This document shows, one piece after another, positions 1 to 9,190 of a stretch of 64,000 nt of DNA. The position numbers and the translations under genes were made by a program. This DNA is from an uncultured Siphonobacter sp. (lineage in GTDB: Bacteria > Bacteroidota > Bacteroidia > Cytophagales > Spirosomataceae). The DNA lies in assembly GCA_913775095.1 (NCBI GenBank), contig CAJYIW010000003.1, positions 85,205-149,204 on the forward strand. The letters run 5' to 3'. A model generated the notes under the pieces. The model had not been told where the DNA came from, did not search any database, and was given only the letters and a program-made list of their open reading frames with translations. How positions within the stretch are numbered: position 1 is the first letter of the stretch; each line of letters opens with the position of its first letter.

Positions 1-2
1 GT

Positions 3-260
3 GAACAACTGGCGGTTTTCTCGGAAATTTTCTACAAAGGTAATAACGACTGGAAATCGTTTATCGACGGTAAAGAAGTCCCTCACATCCGTGTTAATTA
101 CCTGTTACGGGGACTACGCGTTCCGGCGGGTAACCATACGATTGAATTTAAGTTTGATCCTCCGGTCTGGAAAAAAGGCATGACGATTGATCTGATTTCC
201 AACATTGCCCTGATTGTCTTGATCGCAGCCGGGGTATTCATCGAAGTTCGTAAACGATAG
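3..260 (+). CDS. YfhO-like membrane protein, C-terminal fragment
   Basis: Only the last 85 codons are in the window; the start lies upstream. The frame is open from the first bases to a TAG at 258-260. The visible part reads as a beta-rich tail (NNDWKSFIDGKEV, then RGLRVPAGNHTIEFKF) followed by one hydrophobic segment (IDLISNIALIVLIAAGVFIEV) and a basic end (RKR). A sugar-binding-like tail with the phrase DGKEV plus RVPAGxHxIEF and a final membrane helix is typical of the YfhO family of large polytopic membrane proteins, thought to be glycosyltransferase-like and involved in envelope polymer modification. Family assignment rests on this tail alone. Confidence 0.7.
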   Translation, partial: EQLAVFSEIFYKGNNDWKSFIDGKEVPHIRVNYLLRGLRVPAGNHTIEFKFDPPVWKKGMTIDLISNIALIVLIAAGVFIEVRKR

Positions 261-328
261 AAATCTATTAATGGTTGCTGGAAAATGGCTGGTGCATGCA
301 TCAGCCATTTTCGATTTAGTTAATCCCT

Positions 329-1981
329 ATGCTCCTTACTCTGTTTCTCTGGCTGTACATCTCCCTCCTTTGCCTCGCTGCGGGTGATGGAATCTGGCTG
401 GCTTTTCAACGTCTGGGACGTTCTGCTCAGGAGTTACCACTCGCCGCTCTGGCGTTTATGGGCTGGGCCGGGTTAACCAATGCATTAGGGTATCTCTGGC
501 TGTTCGAGTCGATTGGGATGGGAGTTCATGCCGGACTTTTTGTAGTATTACTGGGCTGGCTGATCCATCGGCGTTCGTACTGGAGTACCCGAATTCGGTC
601 GATTACTTTCCCTGCATCGCTTTATTTCTGGGCAGCTTTTCTGCTGGGGTTTCTGGTTATTCTTACCCGTACGACGCACCTGCCCCGACTGGCCGATACA
701 GGTGGATACCACGCTCCCATGATTCGCTGGATTTCGGAATTCGCCGTCGTTCCCGGACTTGCCAATGTGAATTATCGCTTTGGCTTTAATAATGCCTCTT
801 TTCTCACGGAAGCCTTTTTCAGTTTACGCTTCCTGCCGGGTGAATCATTCCACGTGCTAAACGGCTGGATGATGATGGTACTTTTCAGCTGGGCGTTAAC
901 TTCCCTGCTTTCCAGCTCCCGGCGAATGAGCGACTGGCTAATTGTCGGTATGGGGGTTCTGTTCCTGTGGCATGCCCATTGGCGGCTATCCTCACCCAGT
1001 CCTGACCATCCGGCCCAAATGCTCGTCGGACTCGTTTTTTATTTGATGACCCGACAAGTCGAAGGCTCCGGCTCGTCGTCGGAACGCTTAGTCATGGTAT
1101 GGTTGACATTAGTAGCTTTTACCATCAAGATGAGTACCCTCGTAGCCCTGCTCGTTCCACTGGTTTTATTCATTGATTCGTTTCGGAAGAAGAGTTACCG
1201 GGAAACCGGTTTGTTTGTAGTGGTCGGGCTTATCCCACTCCTCTGGTGGCTGGGAGCTAATCTGATCCTGACGGGCTATATTCTTTATCCCACCACTTCT
1301 CCTCTACTGGACTGGTTTTCGTTCGACTGGAAAGTTCCCACTTCCGTTATTAAACAGGGCCTGATTAATCTTTCCGGTGGAACCAAGCTAAGTCCGGTCC
1401 AGGGATTATTTGATTTTAGCTGGGTGCCTCACTGGTTCGAACTCCAGTTAATTCCCGATCAGGTATTGCTGGTGTTGCTCTTCGGCTGGCCCCTGGTGGC
1501 GATGGTTCAATGGAAACGAACGGTGCAGTTTCTCATGCAATACCCCAACTGGTTCTGGTTGCTACTAATGACTTATGCGGGCGTAGCGTTCTGGTTCATC
1601 AATGCACCGGAATTTCGGTTCGGAATGGGCTTCATCGTTGCCGCCCTGCTGGTGGGGTATGCTCCCTTCCGACGGACCTTTCCTATCAGGTATGGCTTTG
1701 GCCTGATTGCCTTACTAAGCCTTGCCCTGCTGTATGCTTCATTCAAACGGCAGTCCACTCCCTTACTGAAACCCGACTCCTACCCTCCGGCGTCTGTAAG
1801 CGTTTATCCCTTACCACCGCTTCAGTTATACGTAGCGAACGACGATCCACGAATAGTGCACGGCATCAAAGGCTATTGGAGTAACTGTCAGGATGCCGCA
1901 TTGCCCTGTAGCCCCTATATTAACCCTGCTTTGAAAATGAGAGGAACAACCCTTCAGGAGGGATTTAAAATTCAACCTTAA
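329..1981 (+). CDS. Polytopic membrane protein, GT-C/LIC_10190-like
   Basis: A 550-residue protein that is hydrophobic over most of its length, with repeated membrane-spanning stretches from the first residues to about residue 460, then a soluble tail containing four Cys. An early loop after about residue 125 reads DTGGYHAPMIRWISEF followed by VPGLANVNYRFGFNNASF. That acidic loop followed by a GLxNxNxRxGFN motif resembles the LIC_10190-type membrane proteins of Cytophagales and Leptospira, which have the general build of GT-C glycosyltransferases. The substrate cannot be read. It begins 68 bases after the YfhO-like gene on the same strand, so the two may be co-transcribed and act together in envelope glycan work. 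Confidence 0.6.
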   Translation: MLLTLFLWLYISLLCLAAGDGIWLAFQRLGRSAQELPLAALAFMGWAGLTNALGYLWLFESIGMGVHAGLFVVLLGWLIHRRSYWSTRIRSITFPASLYFWAAFLLGFLVILTRTTHLPRLADTGGYHAPMIRWISEFAVVPGLANVNYRFGFNNASFLTEAFFSLRFLPGESFHVLNGWMMMVLFSWALTSLLSSSRRMSDWLIVGMGVLFLWHAHWRLSSPSPDHPAQMLVGLVFYLMTRQVEGSGSSSERLVMVWLTLVAFTIKMSTLVALLVPLVLFIDSFRKKSYRETGLFVVVGLIPLLWWLGANLILTGYILYPTTSPLLDWFSFDWKVPTSVIKQGLINLSGGTKLSPVQGLFDFSWVPHWFELQLIPDQVLLVLLFGWPLVAMVQWKRTVQFLMQYPNWFWLLLMTYAGVAFWFINAPEFRFGMGFIVAALLVGYAPFRRTFPIRYGFGLIALLSLALLYASFKRQSTPLLKPDSYPPASVSVYPLPPLQLYVANDDPRIVHGIKGYWSNCQDAALPCSPYINPALKMRGTTLQEGFKIQP

Positions 1982-1983
1982 TC

Positions 1984-2096
1984 CGTGTAGAGATGTCGAT
2001 TGATCGCGTCTGGGCGTCTGGGTAAAGGCAACTTTGTTATCTTTCGATGATTTCCGTTCCCCGGCCCAGACGCCATCAATGGAAGTCTCTATCAAG
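1984..2096. repeat. Inverted-repeat element, copy A (TAGAGA...TCTCTA)
   Basis: The left end reads GTAGAGATGTCGATTGATCG and the right end, reverse-complemented, reads TAGAGACTTCCATTGATGG, so the element has imperfect terminal inverted repeats of about 25 bp around a core of roughly 50 bp. A second copy lies at 41750-41848 in the opposite orientation; its core matches the reverse complement of this core at GCCGG, AATCAT and GTAACAAA-like blocks. It holds no gene. It sits between two convergent genes, just ahead of a terminator hairpin. Confidence 0.7.
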
Positions 2097-2099
2097 TGG

Positions 2100-2137
2100 A
2101 AGGGCTGGTGTCTCCACCAGCCCTTCTGTTTTTATTT
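2100..2137 (+). terminator. Rho-independent terminator
   Basis: A perfect 11-bp stem (AAGGGCTGGTG / CACCAGCCCTT) with a TCTC loop is followed by CTGTTTTTATTT on the plus strand. It would end transcription of the membrane-protein gene at 329-1981. Confidence 0.75.
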
Positions 2138-3382
2138 CTTAGTAACAATCAATTCTACCCGACGATTTTGTCTTCGCTGCTGATCGTTTTGGGAAGTCAC
2201 CAGCGGTTTCGTATCTCCAAAACCCTGCGTTTCAATGCGACTGGCGTCAATCCCTTTGTCGACCAGATATTGCTTCACCGTCGTTACCCGATCAATGGAC
2301 AGCTTCATGTTGGCCTGAGAATCTCCGATGGCATCGGTATGACCCTCCAGACGAATTTCCACCGTCGGATTCGCCTTTAACCACTCCACTACCTGCGTTA
2401 ATCCTTCCAGAGATTCAGGTAATAAGTCCGCCTTGCCGGTTTCAAAGAGAATATTTTTTAATTCAACCTTCGTTCCCACTTCGGCTTTCAATTCCTCCGC
2501 CGGAGCTTTTTGAGGAACGGGCTTAACGGGAGGTGGGGTAACCTGAGCCGCTGCGGGGGTACTGCCGGTAGCCTTCAGGTAAAAATCCTTCTCAACGGCA
2601 TTATCCCTGACGCTTACCATCGCCGTAGAAGGTTCATACCCCGGAGCAATGACGGTTACCTGATAAGTAGCAGGTTTGACATTTTTCCGATACACGCCCG
2701 TACTGCTGATTGTTCGCAGGGTATCGTTTTTAGCTCCGCTTTTCTGAAGAACAATCTGGCCATCGACCGCCTCTTTCGTTTGGGCATCATAGACCTGACC
2801 GCTCATCAGAACCGTTAGCGGGGGGATGGACTGACTCGTTTCTTTTTTGGCTAAAGCAGGATCGGGCTTTTTAGCTGAATTTTTCCGGGAAGCCGGATTT
2901 TTAATGTGGATATGATAGAAGTTCCAGCAGTGCCAGTTATCCATACCGTCCCGGCATTCAAAGAGGTTAAAATCTTCCAGGCCGGGATCCAGCCGTTCGA
3001 AATAGACAATAAATGAAACCACATCCCCGGGCCGGACATCGCGTTTGGCGGGTCGGACCGGAATGCCTTCTGCCTTGATAAACCTGAACGAGTAGAGTTT
3101 GCCCTTACTATTGACCCGTAAGTCGCTCTCCGGATCAATGGCTATGTTAGACATGGCCATTAACCTCTCGGGGTTCATCCGTCGCAGGAACCGATCTTTT
3201 ATATTCGGAACGGGATCTTCATACCGGAGGGAAATGATGGTGTACTGACTGGTCAATTCTACTTTAGTGATTGTTACATCTTCGGACGTTCGCCCCTCCA
3301 CCCGGGGGTTCAGCGTTACCTGAGCCTGAGTGATACCGGCGAAAAATAGACTGAATAGAGCGATGAATACTTGTTTTTTCAT
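2132..3382 (-). CDS. OmpA family outer-membrane protein
   Basis: The ATG at 3382 is chosen because it begins a clean signal peptide (MKKQVFIALFSLFFAGITQAQ); an in-frame start five codons upstream would add a charged stub. The 416-residue product has a unique N-terminal domain (about residues 25-165, including a Cys pair in FECRDGMDNWHCWNF), a CarboxypepD_reg-like beta-sandwich (about 190-270), a proline-rich linker and a C-terminal OmpA domain (about 300-416). The OmpA domain keeps the peptidoglycan-contact motif LEGHTDAIGDSQANMKLSIDR and the ending NRRVEL. It should be periplasmic or outer-membrane attached and bind peptidoglycan. The N-terminal domain is not recognised. Confidence 0.85.
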   Translation of the reverse strand: MKKQVFIALFSLFFAGITQAQVTLNPRVEGRTSEDVTITKVELTSQYTIISLRYEDPVPNIKDRFLRRMNPERLMAMSNIAIDPESDLRVNSKGKLYSFRFIKAEGIPVRPAKRDVRPGDVVSFIVYFERLDPGLEDFNLFECRDGMDNWHCWNFYHIHIKNPASRKNSAKKPDPALAKKETSQSIPPLTVLMSGQVYDAQTKEAVDGQIVLQKSGAKNDTLRTISSTGVYRKNVKPATYQVTVIAPGYEPSTAMVSVRDNAVEKDFYLKATGSTPAAAQVTPPPVKPVPQKAPAEELKAEVGTKVELKNILFETGKADLLPESLEGLTQVVEWLKANPTVEIRLEGHTDAIGDSQANMKLSIDRVTTVKQYLVDKGIDASRIETQGFGDTKPLVTSQNDQQRRQNRRVELIVTKK

Positions 3383-3463
3383 GGTTAAATCAGACAATAA
3401 CGTACGGGTATTAACGTAAATTCAGGTTGAATATTTTCAGGCTAAATGTACTCAGGAATGGGC

Positions 3464-3513
3464 AAAAAAGAAGTCCCGCAGGTAAAGCTTACCTACGGGA
3501 CTCGTCTTTTTTC
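3464..3513 (-). terminator. Terminator after atpC (usable on both strands)
   Basis: A 14-bp stem (AGTCCCGCAGGTAA pairing with TTACCTACGGGACT, one mismatch) is flanked by A-rich sequence on the left and T-rich sequence on the right, so it can act in both directions. It lies just downstream of atpC. Confidence 0.8.
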
Positions 3514-3523
3514 TTTTCAATCG

Positions 3524-3766
3524 TTACAGAATGGCTTCTGCCAATACGAGGATCTTGTTGTTCAATACCTCTACGACACCGCCATCTACTGTATACGTCT
3601 TTTGTCCGTCTTTCGTTTCCACCACCACGGGACCTTTACCGATGGTACTCACCAAAGGAGCGTGGTTATTCAGAATCTGGAACGAACCCTGGGTGCCCGG
3701 AAAAGAAGCCGAAACCGCTTCACCAGCAAACACCTTTTTATCGGGAGTAATAATTTCGATGAACAT
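3524..3766 (-). CDS. atpC: ATP synthase F1 subunit epsilon
   Basis: An 80-residue protein covering the N-terminal beta-sandwich of F1 epsilon: it opens MFIEIITPDKKVFAGEAVSASFPGTQGSFQILNNHAPLVS, with the conserved GxFQIL-NHAPLVS stretch, and ends VVEVLNNKILVLAEAIL. The C-terminal alpha-helical hairpin found in many bacteria is missing; the short form is common in Bacteroidota. It couples the rotor to the catalytic head. It follows atpD on the same strand, 82 bases downstream, the gap being filled by a palindromic repeat. The other ATP synthase genes are not in the window, which is the usual split arrangement in this phylum. Confidence 0.95.
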   Translation of the reverse strand: MFIEIITPDKKVFAGEAVSASFPGTQGSFQILNNHAPLVSTIGKGPVVVETKDGQKTYTVDGGVVEVLNNKILVLAEAIL

Positions 3767-3771
3767 GATCC

Positions 3772-3848
3772 GGAGTTTGGAGTTTTGGGTTTCAAGTTTA
3801 GGGTTTCGAGTTGATAGTAACTCAAAACCCTAAACCCTAAACTCAAGA
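3772..3848. repeat. AAACCCT-type palindromic intergenic repeat
   Basis: The left part contains GTTTTGGGTTTCAAGTTTAG-like sequence and the right part AACTCAAAACCCTAAACCCT; the two arms are imperfect inverted repeats around GATAGT. The 7-mer AAACCCT/AGGGTTT recurs several times. A related copy lies at 16657-16750. It fills the whole atpD-atpC gap, so it would be transcribed as a hairpin between the two cistrons. Confidence 0.75.
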
Positions 3849-5438
<1,590 letters not shown>

Positions 5439-5542
5439 TCAATATTGGATATTTCCGCGAAAAAAACTGAATAACTATAATAAGGTACGTAGAATTGTAT
5501 TCAAAGTTACGGAGAGGACCTTTCTGGTCCTATTTTTACCCC

Positions 5543-6403
5543 ATGCAAGAACCCGTTTTTTCTTCTTTTGTTCCCACAACCCTGAACTGCCGGGGCCGAC
5601 TGGTTTCAATTGAAACGCCCGCCGTCATGGGGATTATCAATATTACGCCCGATTCGTTCCACGCCGGAAACCGTTTTGGTGACCCCGAAGGCATCCGGCA
5701 GCGAGCCGAAAAGATGCTTTCCGAAGGGGCTACCTTTCTGGATATCGGCGGATACTCTACCCGCCCCGGGGCCGCTGATGTTCCGGAGGACGAGGAAATC
5801 CGACGGGTATTACTGGCCGTGGAAACCATTCTCACCCACTTTCCGGACGCCTTCCTGTCCATCGACACCTTCCGTTCGAACGTCGCCCGACGGGCCATTG
5901 AAGCCGGAGCGGTCCTGATTAACGACGTTTCGGGAGGACTCCTCGACGAGGCTATGTTCAAGACGGTTGCCGAGCTGCAGGTCCCTTACGTGCTGATGCA
6001 TATGCGGGGAACGCCCCAAACGATGGCAAGCCTGAATCAGTACGAAAATCTGGTAACGGAAGTGATTGACGAATTACTAAACCGGGTAACTCTGGCTCGC
6101 GAAGCGGGCATCAGAGACCTGATTCTGGACCCCGGTTTTGGTTTCGCTAAAAACGCCGATCAGAACTACGAGTTGCTAGCCCAGGCCGAGGCCTTCGGCG
6201 TTTTCGGTTTACCGCTGTTGATTGGATTATCCCGAAAAAGTATGGTCTGGAAAAAGCTGGGTATTCCCCCCGCCGAAGCCCTGAACGGAACGACGGTTTT
6301 AAACACCATTGCCTTACAAAAAGGAGCTTCCATTTTACGGGTACACGATGTGCGGGAAGCGATGGAAACCATTCAGATTATGCAGTGGCTGAATCGGTAT
6401 TAA
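5543..6403 (+). CDS. folP: Dihydropteroate synthase
   Basis: Joins p-aminobenzoate to dihydropterin pyrophosphate in folate synthesis. The 286-residue product shows the family landmarks in order: VMGIINITPDSFH (pterin pyrophosphate loop), GATFLDIGGYSTRPGA, VLINDVSGG, YVLMHMRGTPQTM, LILDPGFGFAKN and LLIGLSRKSMVWK. The ATG at 5543 gives MQEPVFSSF and a normal-length protein; an upstream in-frame start would add 16 poorly conserved residues. It is divergent from atpD. The next gene on the strand is a class IV aminotransferase, which could be the PabC that supplies p-aminobenzoate, although 212 bases and a palindromic repeat separate them. Confidence 0.96.
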   Translation: MQEPVFSSFVPTTLNCRGRLVSIETPAVMGIINITPDSFHAGNRFGDPEGIRQRAEKMLSEGATFLDIGGYSTRPGAADVPEDEEIRRVLLAVETILTHFPDAFLSIDTFRSNVARRAIEAGAVLINDVSGGLLDEAMFKTVAELQVPYVLMHMRGTPQTMASLNQYENLVTEVIDELLNRVTLAREAGIRDLILDPGFGFAKNADQNYELLAQAEAFGVFGLPLLIGLSRKSMVWKKLGIPPAEALNGTTVLNTIALQKGASILRVHDVREAMETIQIMQWLNRY

Positions 6404-6487
6404 TGGTTACCGACAAAACCCTGAATAGTCCAGGTGATCACCTGCGGGCATCACGATCCGGTAAATGGTCTTACCTTTCGAAGGTGT

Positions 6488-6506
6488 CCCCGGATTGCAT
6501 CCGGGG
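6488..6506. repeat. Short palindrome with 3-nt loop
   Basis: CCCCGGAT-tgc-ATCCGGGG is a perfect 8-bp palindrome with a three-base loop in the folP/aminotransferase gap. Another GC-rich half-palindrome (CAGCCGGGGGCT) follows. It is the same design as the array at 20945-21063. Confidence 0.6.
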
Positions 6507-6615
6507 CTATCCAGCCGGGGGCTATCCCTATTGAGGCCCGCTGGGGTTTATAAAGCTTCCGTCCGTTTATCATGCAAAAGAATTATCTTTAGCCCCCCCT
6601 TACTTTCTTCTTTTC

Positions 6616-7437
6616 ATGGCAGCTACTTTTTTTCTGAACGGCGAATTTGTTCCTGAAGAACAAGCCCAACTCAATATCACGGATTTAGGCCTTCTGCGGG
6701 CGTATGGCATCTTTGATTTTTTCCGTTGCGTAGACGGCAAACCCATTTTTCAGGAAGATCACCTGGATCGTTTTGAGCGTTCGGCCACACTAATGGGCTT
6801 ATCCATTCCAGCCAGCCGGGAAAGACTTCGGGAAATCATTGCCGAACTGATTCGCCTCAACCCACACCCGCTGTTAGGGCTGAAACTGGTGCTGACGGGT
6901 GGCTATTCGCCCGATGGATTTGCTCCCGCCGAACAGCCGAATTTCTTCGTTATTGCCAAACCTTTCGAGTTCAAGGATCCCGAAAAAGGACTGCACTTTA
7001 TGAGTGTGGAACACCAGCGGCAACTCGCTGAGGTGAAGTCACTGGATTACCTGCTTCCCATTTATTTATTGCGGAAACAACGCGAAATGGGAGCTGACGA
7101 CGTATTATATTACGAAAACGGCCTGATTACCGAGTCTTCGCGTTCGAATGTTTTCATAGTGAAAGGAAACACGCTCATTACGCCCGCCGAAGGAATGTTA
7201 CGGGGCATTACCCGCAAACACATCCTGCATTTTGCTCAGCAGGAACTCCGGGTGGAAGAACGCGAAGTGACGCTCGAAGAGACGCTACAGGCGGACGAAG
7301 TATTTACGACCGGGTCCACCAAACGCATTGTTCCGGTCACAAAAATCGATAATCGCCCGATTGGTTCAGGCCAGCCCGGGCCCGTAACCCGTCAATTGTA
7401 CGAGCGATTTTTAACGTACGAAAAAGAAACGAATTGA
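6616..7437 (+). CDS. Class IV aminotransferase (IlvE/PabC/Dat-like)
   Basis: A PLP enzyme of fold type IV, 273 residues, the usual length. Visible landmarks: FLNGEFVPEEQAQLNITDLGLLRAYGIFD at the N-terminus, the Schiff-base lysine at about K141 (AEVKSLDYLLPIYL), the cofactor-binding segment GLITESSRSNVFIV, and the FTTGSTKRIVPV phosphate-binding turn. Branched-chain aminotransferase, D-amino-acid aminotransferase and aminodeoxychorismate lyase share this fold. The nearby folP makes aminodeoxychorismate lyase (PabC) attractive, but the residues that decide substrate cannot be judged by eye. Its TGA stop overlaps the TTG start of the next gene, implying translational coupling. Confidence 0.88.
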   Translation: MAATFFLNGEFVPEEQAQLNITDLGLLRAYGIFDFFRCVDGKPIFQEDHLDRFERSATLMGLSIPASRERLREIIAELIRLNPHPLLGLKLVLTGGYSPDGFAPAEQPNFFVIAKPFEFKDPEKGLHFMSVEHQRQLAEVKSLDYLLPIYLLRKQREMGADDVLYYENGLITESSRSNVFIVKGNTLITPAEGMLRGITRKHILHFAQQELRVEEREVTLEETLQADEVFTTGSTKRIVPVTKIDNRPIGSGQPGPVTRQLYERFLTYEKETN

Positions 7438-8483
7438 AGCGATTTATTGGTCTTTATCTGATTTGGGGAGCAATTGTTCAGGCTTGTGGACAAGTTCCCC
7501 AGTCCTTACCTTCCTGGCAGGGGAACACCTGCGACAGTACCCGGCGAGTCACCAGCCTAAGCTTATACGATCTGATCATTCCGGTGTATAAAACGGATAG
7601 CCTACGCGAGCAGACCGTGGGTATCAACCGGGTACTGGCTTTTGTTAACGATGAACAGGGCACCCCTCATTTTCTGGGTTCTCACCGTTCCGGTTCCCCC
7701 ACCGACTCCCTGCCTGCCCCTACTTCCCGACTGGACAGCATGCAGCGGCATGCCTATTTCACTGCCCTCACCGAAGATCCTTTGTATTTATACACTCGCT
7801 GGGCCTGGTTACTGGATACGACCCGTCAGGTTTTCATGATTCGCCGCGATTCGCTGGTGGATTCCCTGCGGCGGCAATTATCCAGCTATGAAATACGGGT
7901 GATTTCTGACTTACGCAGTGCCGAGTTACAAACCCGATTATTAGGGCGGGGCCGGAGCATGGCTCCGATTTCTTTTCATCAGTTAGGACTGGCCGCTGAC
8001 CTGGGTTTCTTTCGCCGGGGCAGACTGGTCCGGAACGCCGGTCCTTATGAGGCTATTGGCGATTTAACGCCGTATTACCAGTTAGTGTGGGGCGGTAATT
8101 TCGTGGGCTTTGTGGATCCTCCTCACTTCCAGCTCTATCGCAACGCGGCCGCTTTTCTGAAGGATTTTCCCCTGCTGCGTTTTGAGTTTGAACCTTTTTA
8201 TGAGCGGTATCAGCAGCGGGTGCAGCAGAAGATTGAGGCCAACAAAGAATTTGAAGTAGAAGATACTAAAGAGTTACTCTCTGTTCTGAATGAGTACCGG
8301 AGCAAATTTCCCTGCCCCTGCCAGGCGATTCAGGTTCCCGATACCTCCCGTTACACCCTTCCCAACATGCCCCGGCCGGGAGCTTCTGATCTGGTTATTG
8401 TGGGTGATTTAAAAGACCAGCGGTTAAGCATCTGGCGGGGAAGTCAGCTGCTGGTTGCGTATCGGCTCGGAATCTGGCGTTAG
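7434..8483 (+). CDS. M15-type zinc peptidase, exported
   Basis: A 349-residue protein with a D-Ala-D-Ala carboxypeptidase-like (M15/VanY-type) core. The zinc motif SFHQLGLAAD gives H182 and D189, and the second zinc site is in WGGNFVGFVDPPHFQLY (H231), the arrangement of the M15C endolysin-like group. The N-terminus MKRFIGLYLIWGAIVQACGQ is a signal peptide with a possible lipobox ending at Cys18. The reading frame opens with TTG overlapping the stop of the aminotransferase; no better start is visible without losing the signal. It should cut peptide bonds in periplasmic murein. The C-terminal 100 residues, with a CPC motif, are not recognised. Confidence 0.75.
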   Translation: MKRFIGLYLIWGAIVQACGQVPQSLPSWQGNTCDSTRRVTSLSLYDLIIPVYKTDSLREQTVGINRVLAFVNDEQGTPHFLGSHRSGSPTDSLPAPTSRLDSMQRHAYFTALTEDPLYLYTRWAWLLDTTRQVFMIRRDSLVDSLRRQLSSYEIRVISDLRSAELQTRLLGRGRSMAPISFHQLGLAADLGFFRRGRLVRNAGPYEAIGDLTPYYQLVWGGNFVGFVDPPHFQLYRNAAAFLKDFPLLRFEFEPFYERYQQRVQQKIEANKEFEVEDTKELLSVLNEYRSKFPCPCQAIQVPDTSRYTLPNMPRPGASDLVIVGDLKDQRLSIWRGSQLLVAYRLGIWR

Positions 8484-8596
8484 ATTGGTTAATAGTTTCA
8501 AAAAAATACTTACATTTCTGCCCGCAGTGAGACTGGAATAATCTTTTCAGACTTTACGGTTCATTGAATTTAATTTCAACCTTAAAAGTAAGTATC

Positions 8597-9076
8597 ATGG
8601 GACTAATCTCATTCATGAAGGGAGTCGGTGAAAACCTCTTCGGTAGTAAAGAAGAAGAAGCAAAAGTAACTCAGGCGAAACCCGAGGAAGTAGAACCCCT
8701 CCGGGCCAGTGCCTTACTACAAAAAGTTAAAAGCCTGGGTCTGGCTTATAAAAACCTGACCATTAAAGCCGCTGGTTCTACGGTAGTCCTCGAAGGCGAA
8801 GTAGAAAAGCAGGAAGATGCTGAAAAAATTGCCTTGACAGTGGGTAACGTAAACGGCGTGGAACAGGTAGACAATCGCATCCGCGTGACGGCTCCGAAGC
8901 CCGAAGCTCAGTATCACACTGTTGAAAAGGGTGATTCCTTATCAAAAATCGCGGGTAAATTCTACGGCGACGTAATGAAATACCCCGTCATTTTTGAAGC
9001 GAACAAACCCATGCTGAAGGATCCCGATCTGATCTATCCCGGTCAGGTATTGCGAATTCCACCGCTGGAAAGCTAG
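8597..9076 (+). CDS. kbp: Kbp/YgaU-like BON-LysM protein
   Basis: A 159-residue protein starting MGLISFMKGVGENLFGSK, the characteristic opening of the YgaU/Kbp family. A BON domain (about residues 40-105, with VVLEGEVEKQEDAEKIALTVGNVNGVEQVDN) is followed by a LysM domain (about 107-159, YHTVEKGDSLSKIAGKFYGD... IYPGQVLRIP). The E. coli homologue is a cytoplasmic potassium-binding protein. The ATG at 8597 is preferred over one 11 codons upstream because it begins this conserved opening. No signal peptide is present. A strong terminator follows. Confidence 0.88.
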   Translation: MGLISFMKGVGENLFGSKEEEAKVTQAKPEEVEPLRASALLQKVKSLGLAYKNLTIKAAGSTVVLEGEVEKQEDAEKIALTVGNVNGVEQVDNRIRVTAPKPEAQYHTVEKGDSLSKIAGKFYGDVMKYPVIFEANKPMLKDPDLIYPGQVLRIPPLES

Positions 9077-9093
9077 GATAGTAATCATTCATT

Positions 9094-9133
9094 AAAGCGT
9101 CCCGTTCCTCCCGAACGGGACGCTTTTGTTTTT
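9094..9133 (+). terminator. Rho-independent terminator after kbp
   Basis: Perfect 14-bp stem AAAGCGTCCCGTTC / GAACGGGACGCTTT with a CTCCC loop, followed by TGTTTTT. Confidence 0.9.
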
Positions 9134-9190
9134 AAACATCTTGCCGCATTTTGAGCTTTATCAGCCAGAGCCATTTAACCCCGACAGCCC

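Noticed and set aside
3427..3833. Several plus-strand frames of about 100 codons opposite atpC
   Set aside because: Antisense shadows of atpC with no family features.
3772..3848. Telomere-like (AAACCCT)n sequence suggesting a linear chromosome end
   Set aside because: Short, palindromic, interrupted and placed between two operon genes; a second copy is also internal. It is an interspersed repeat.
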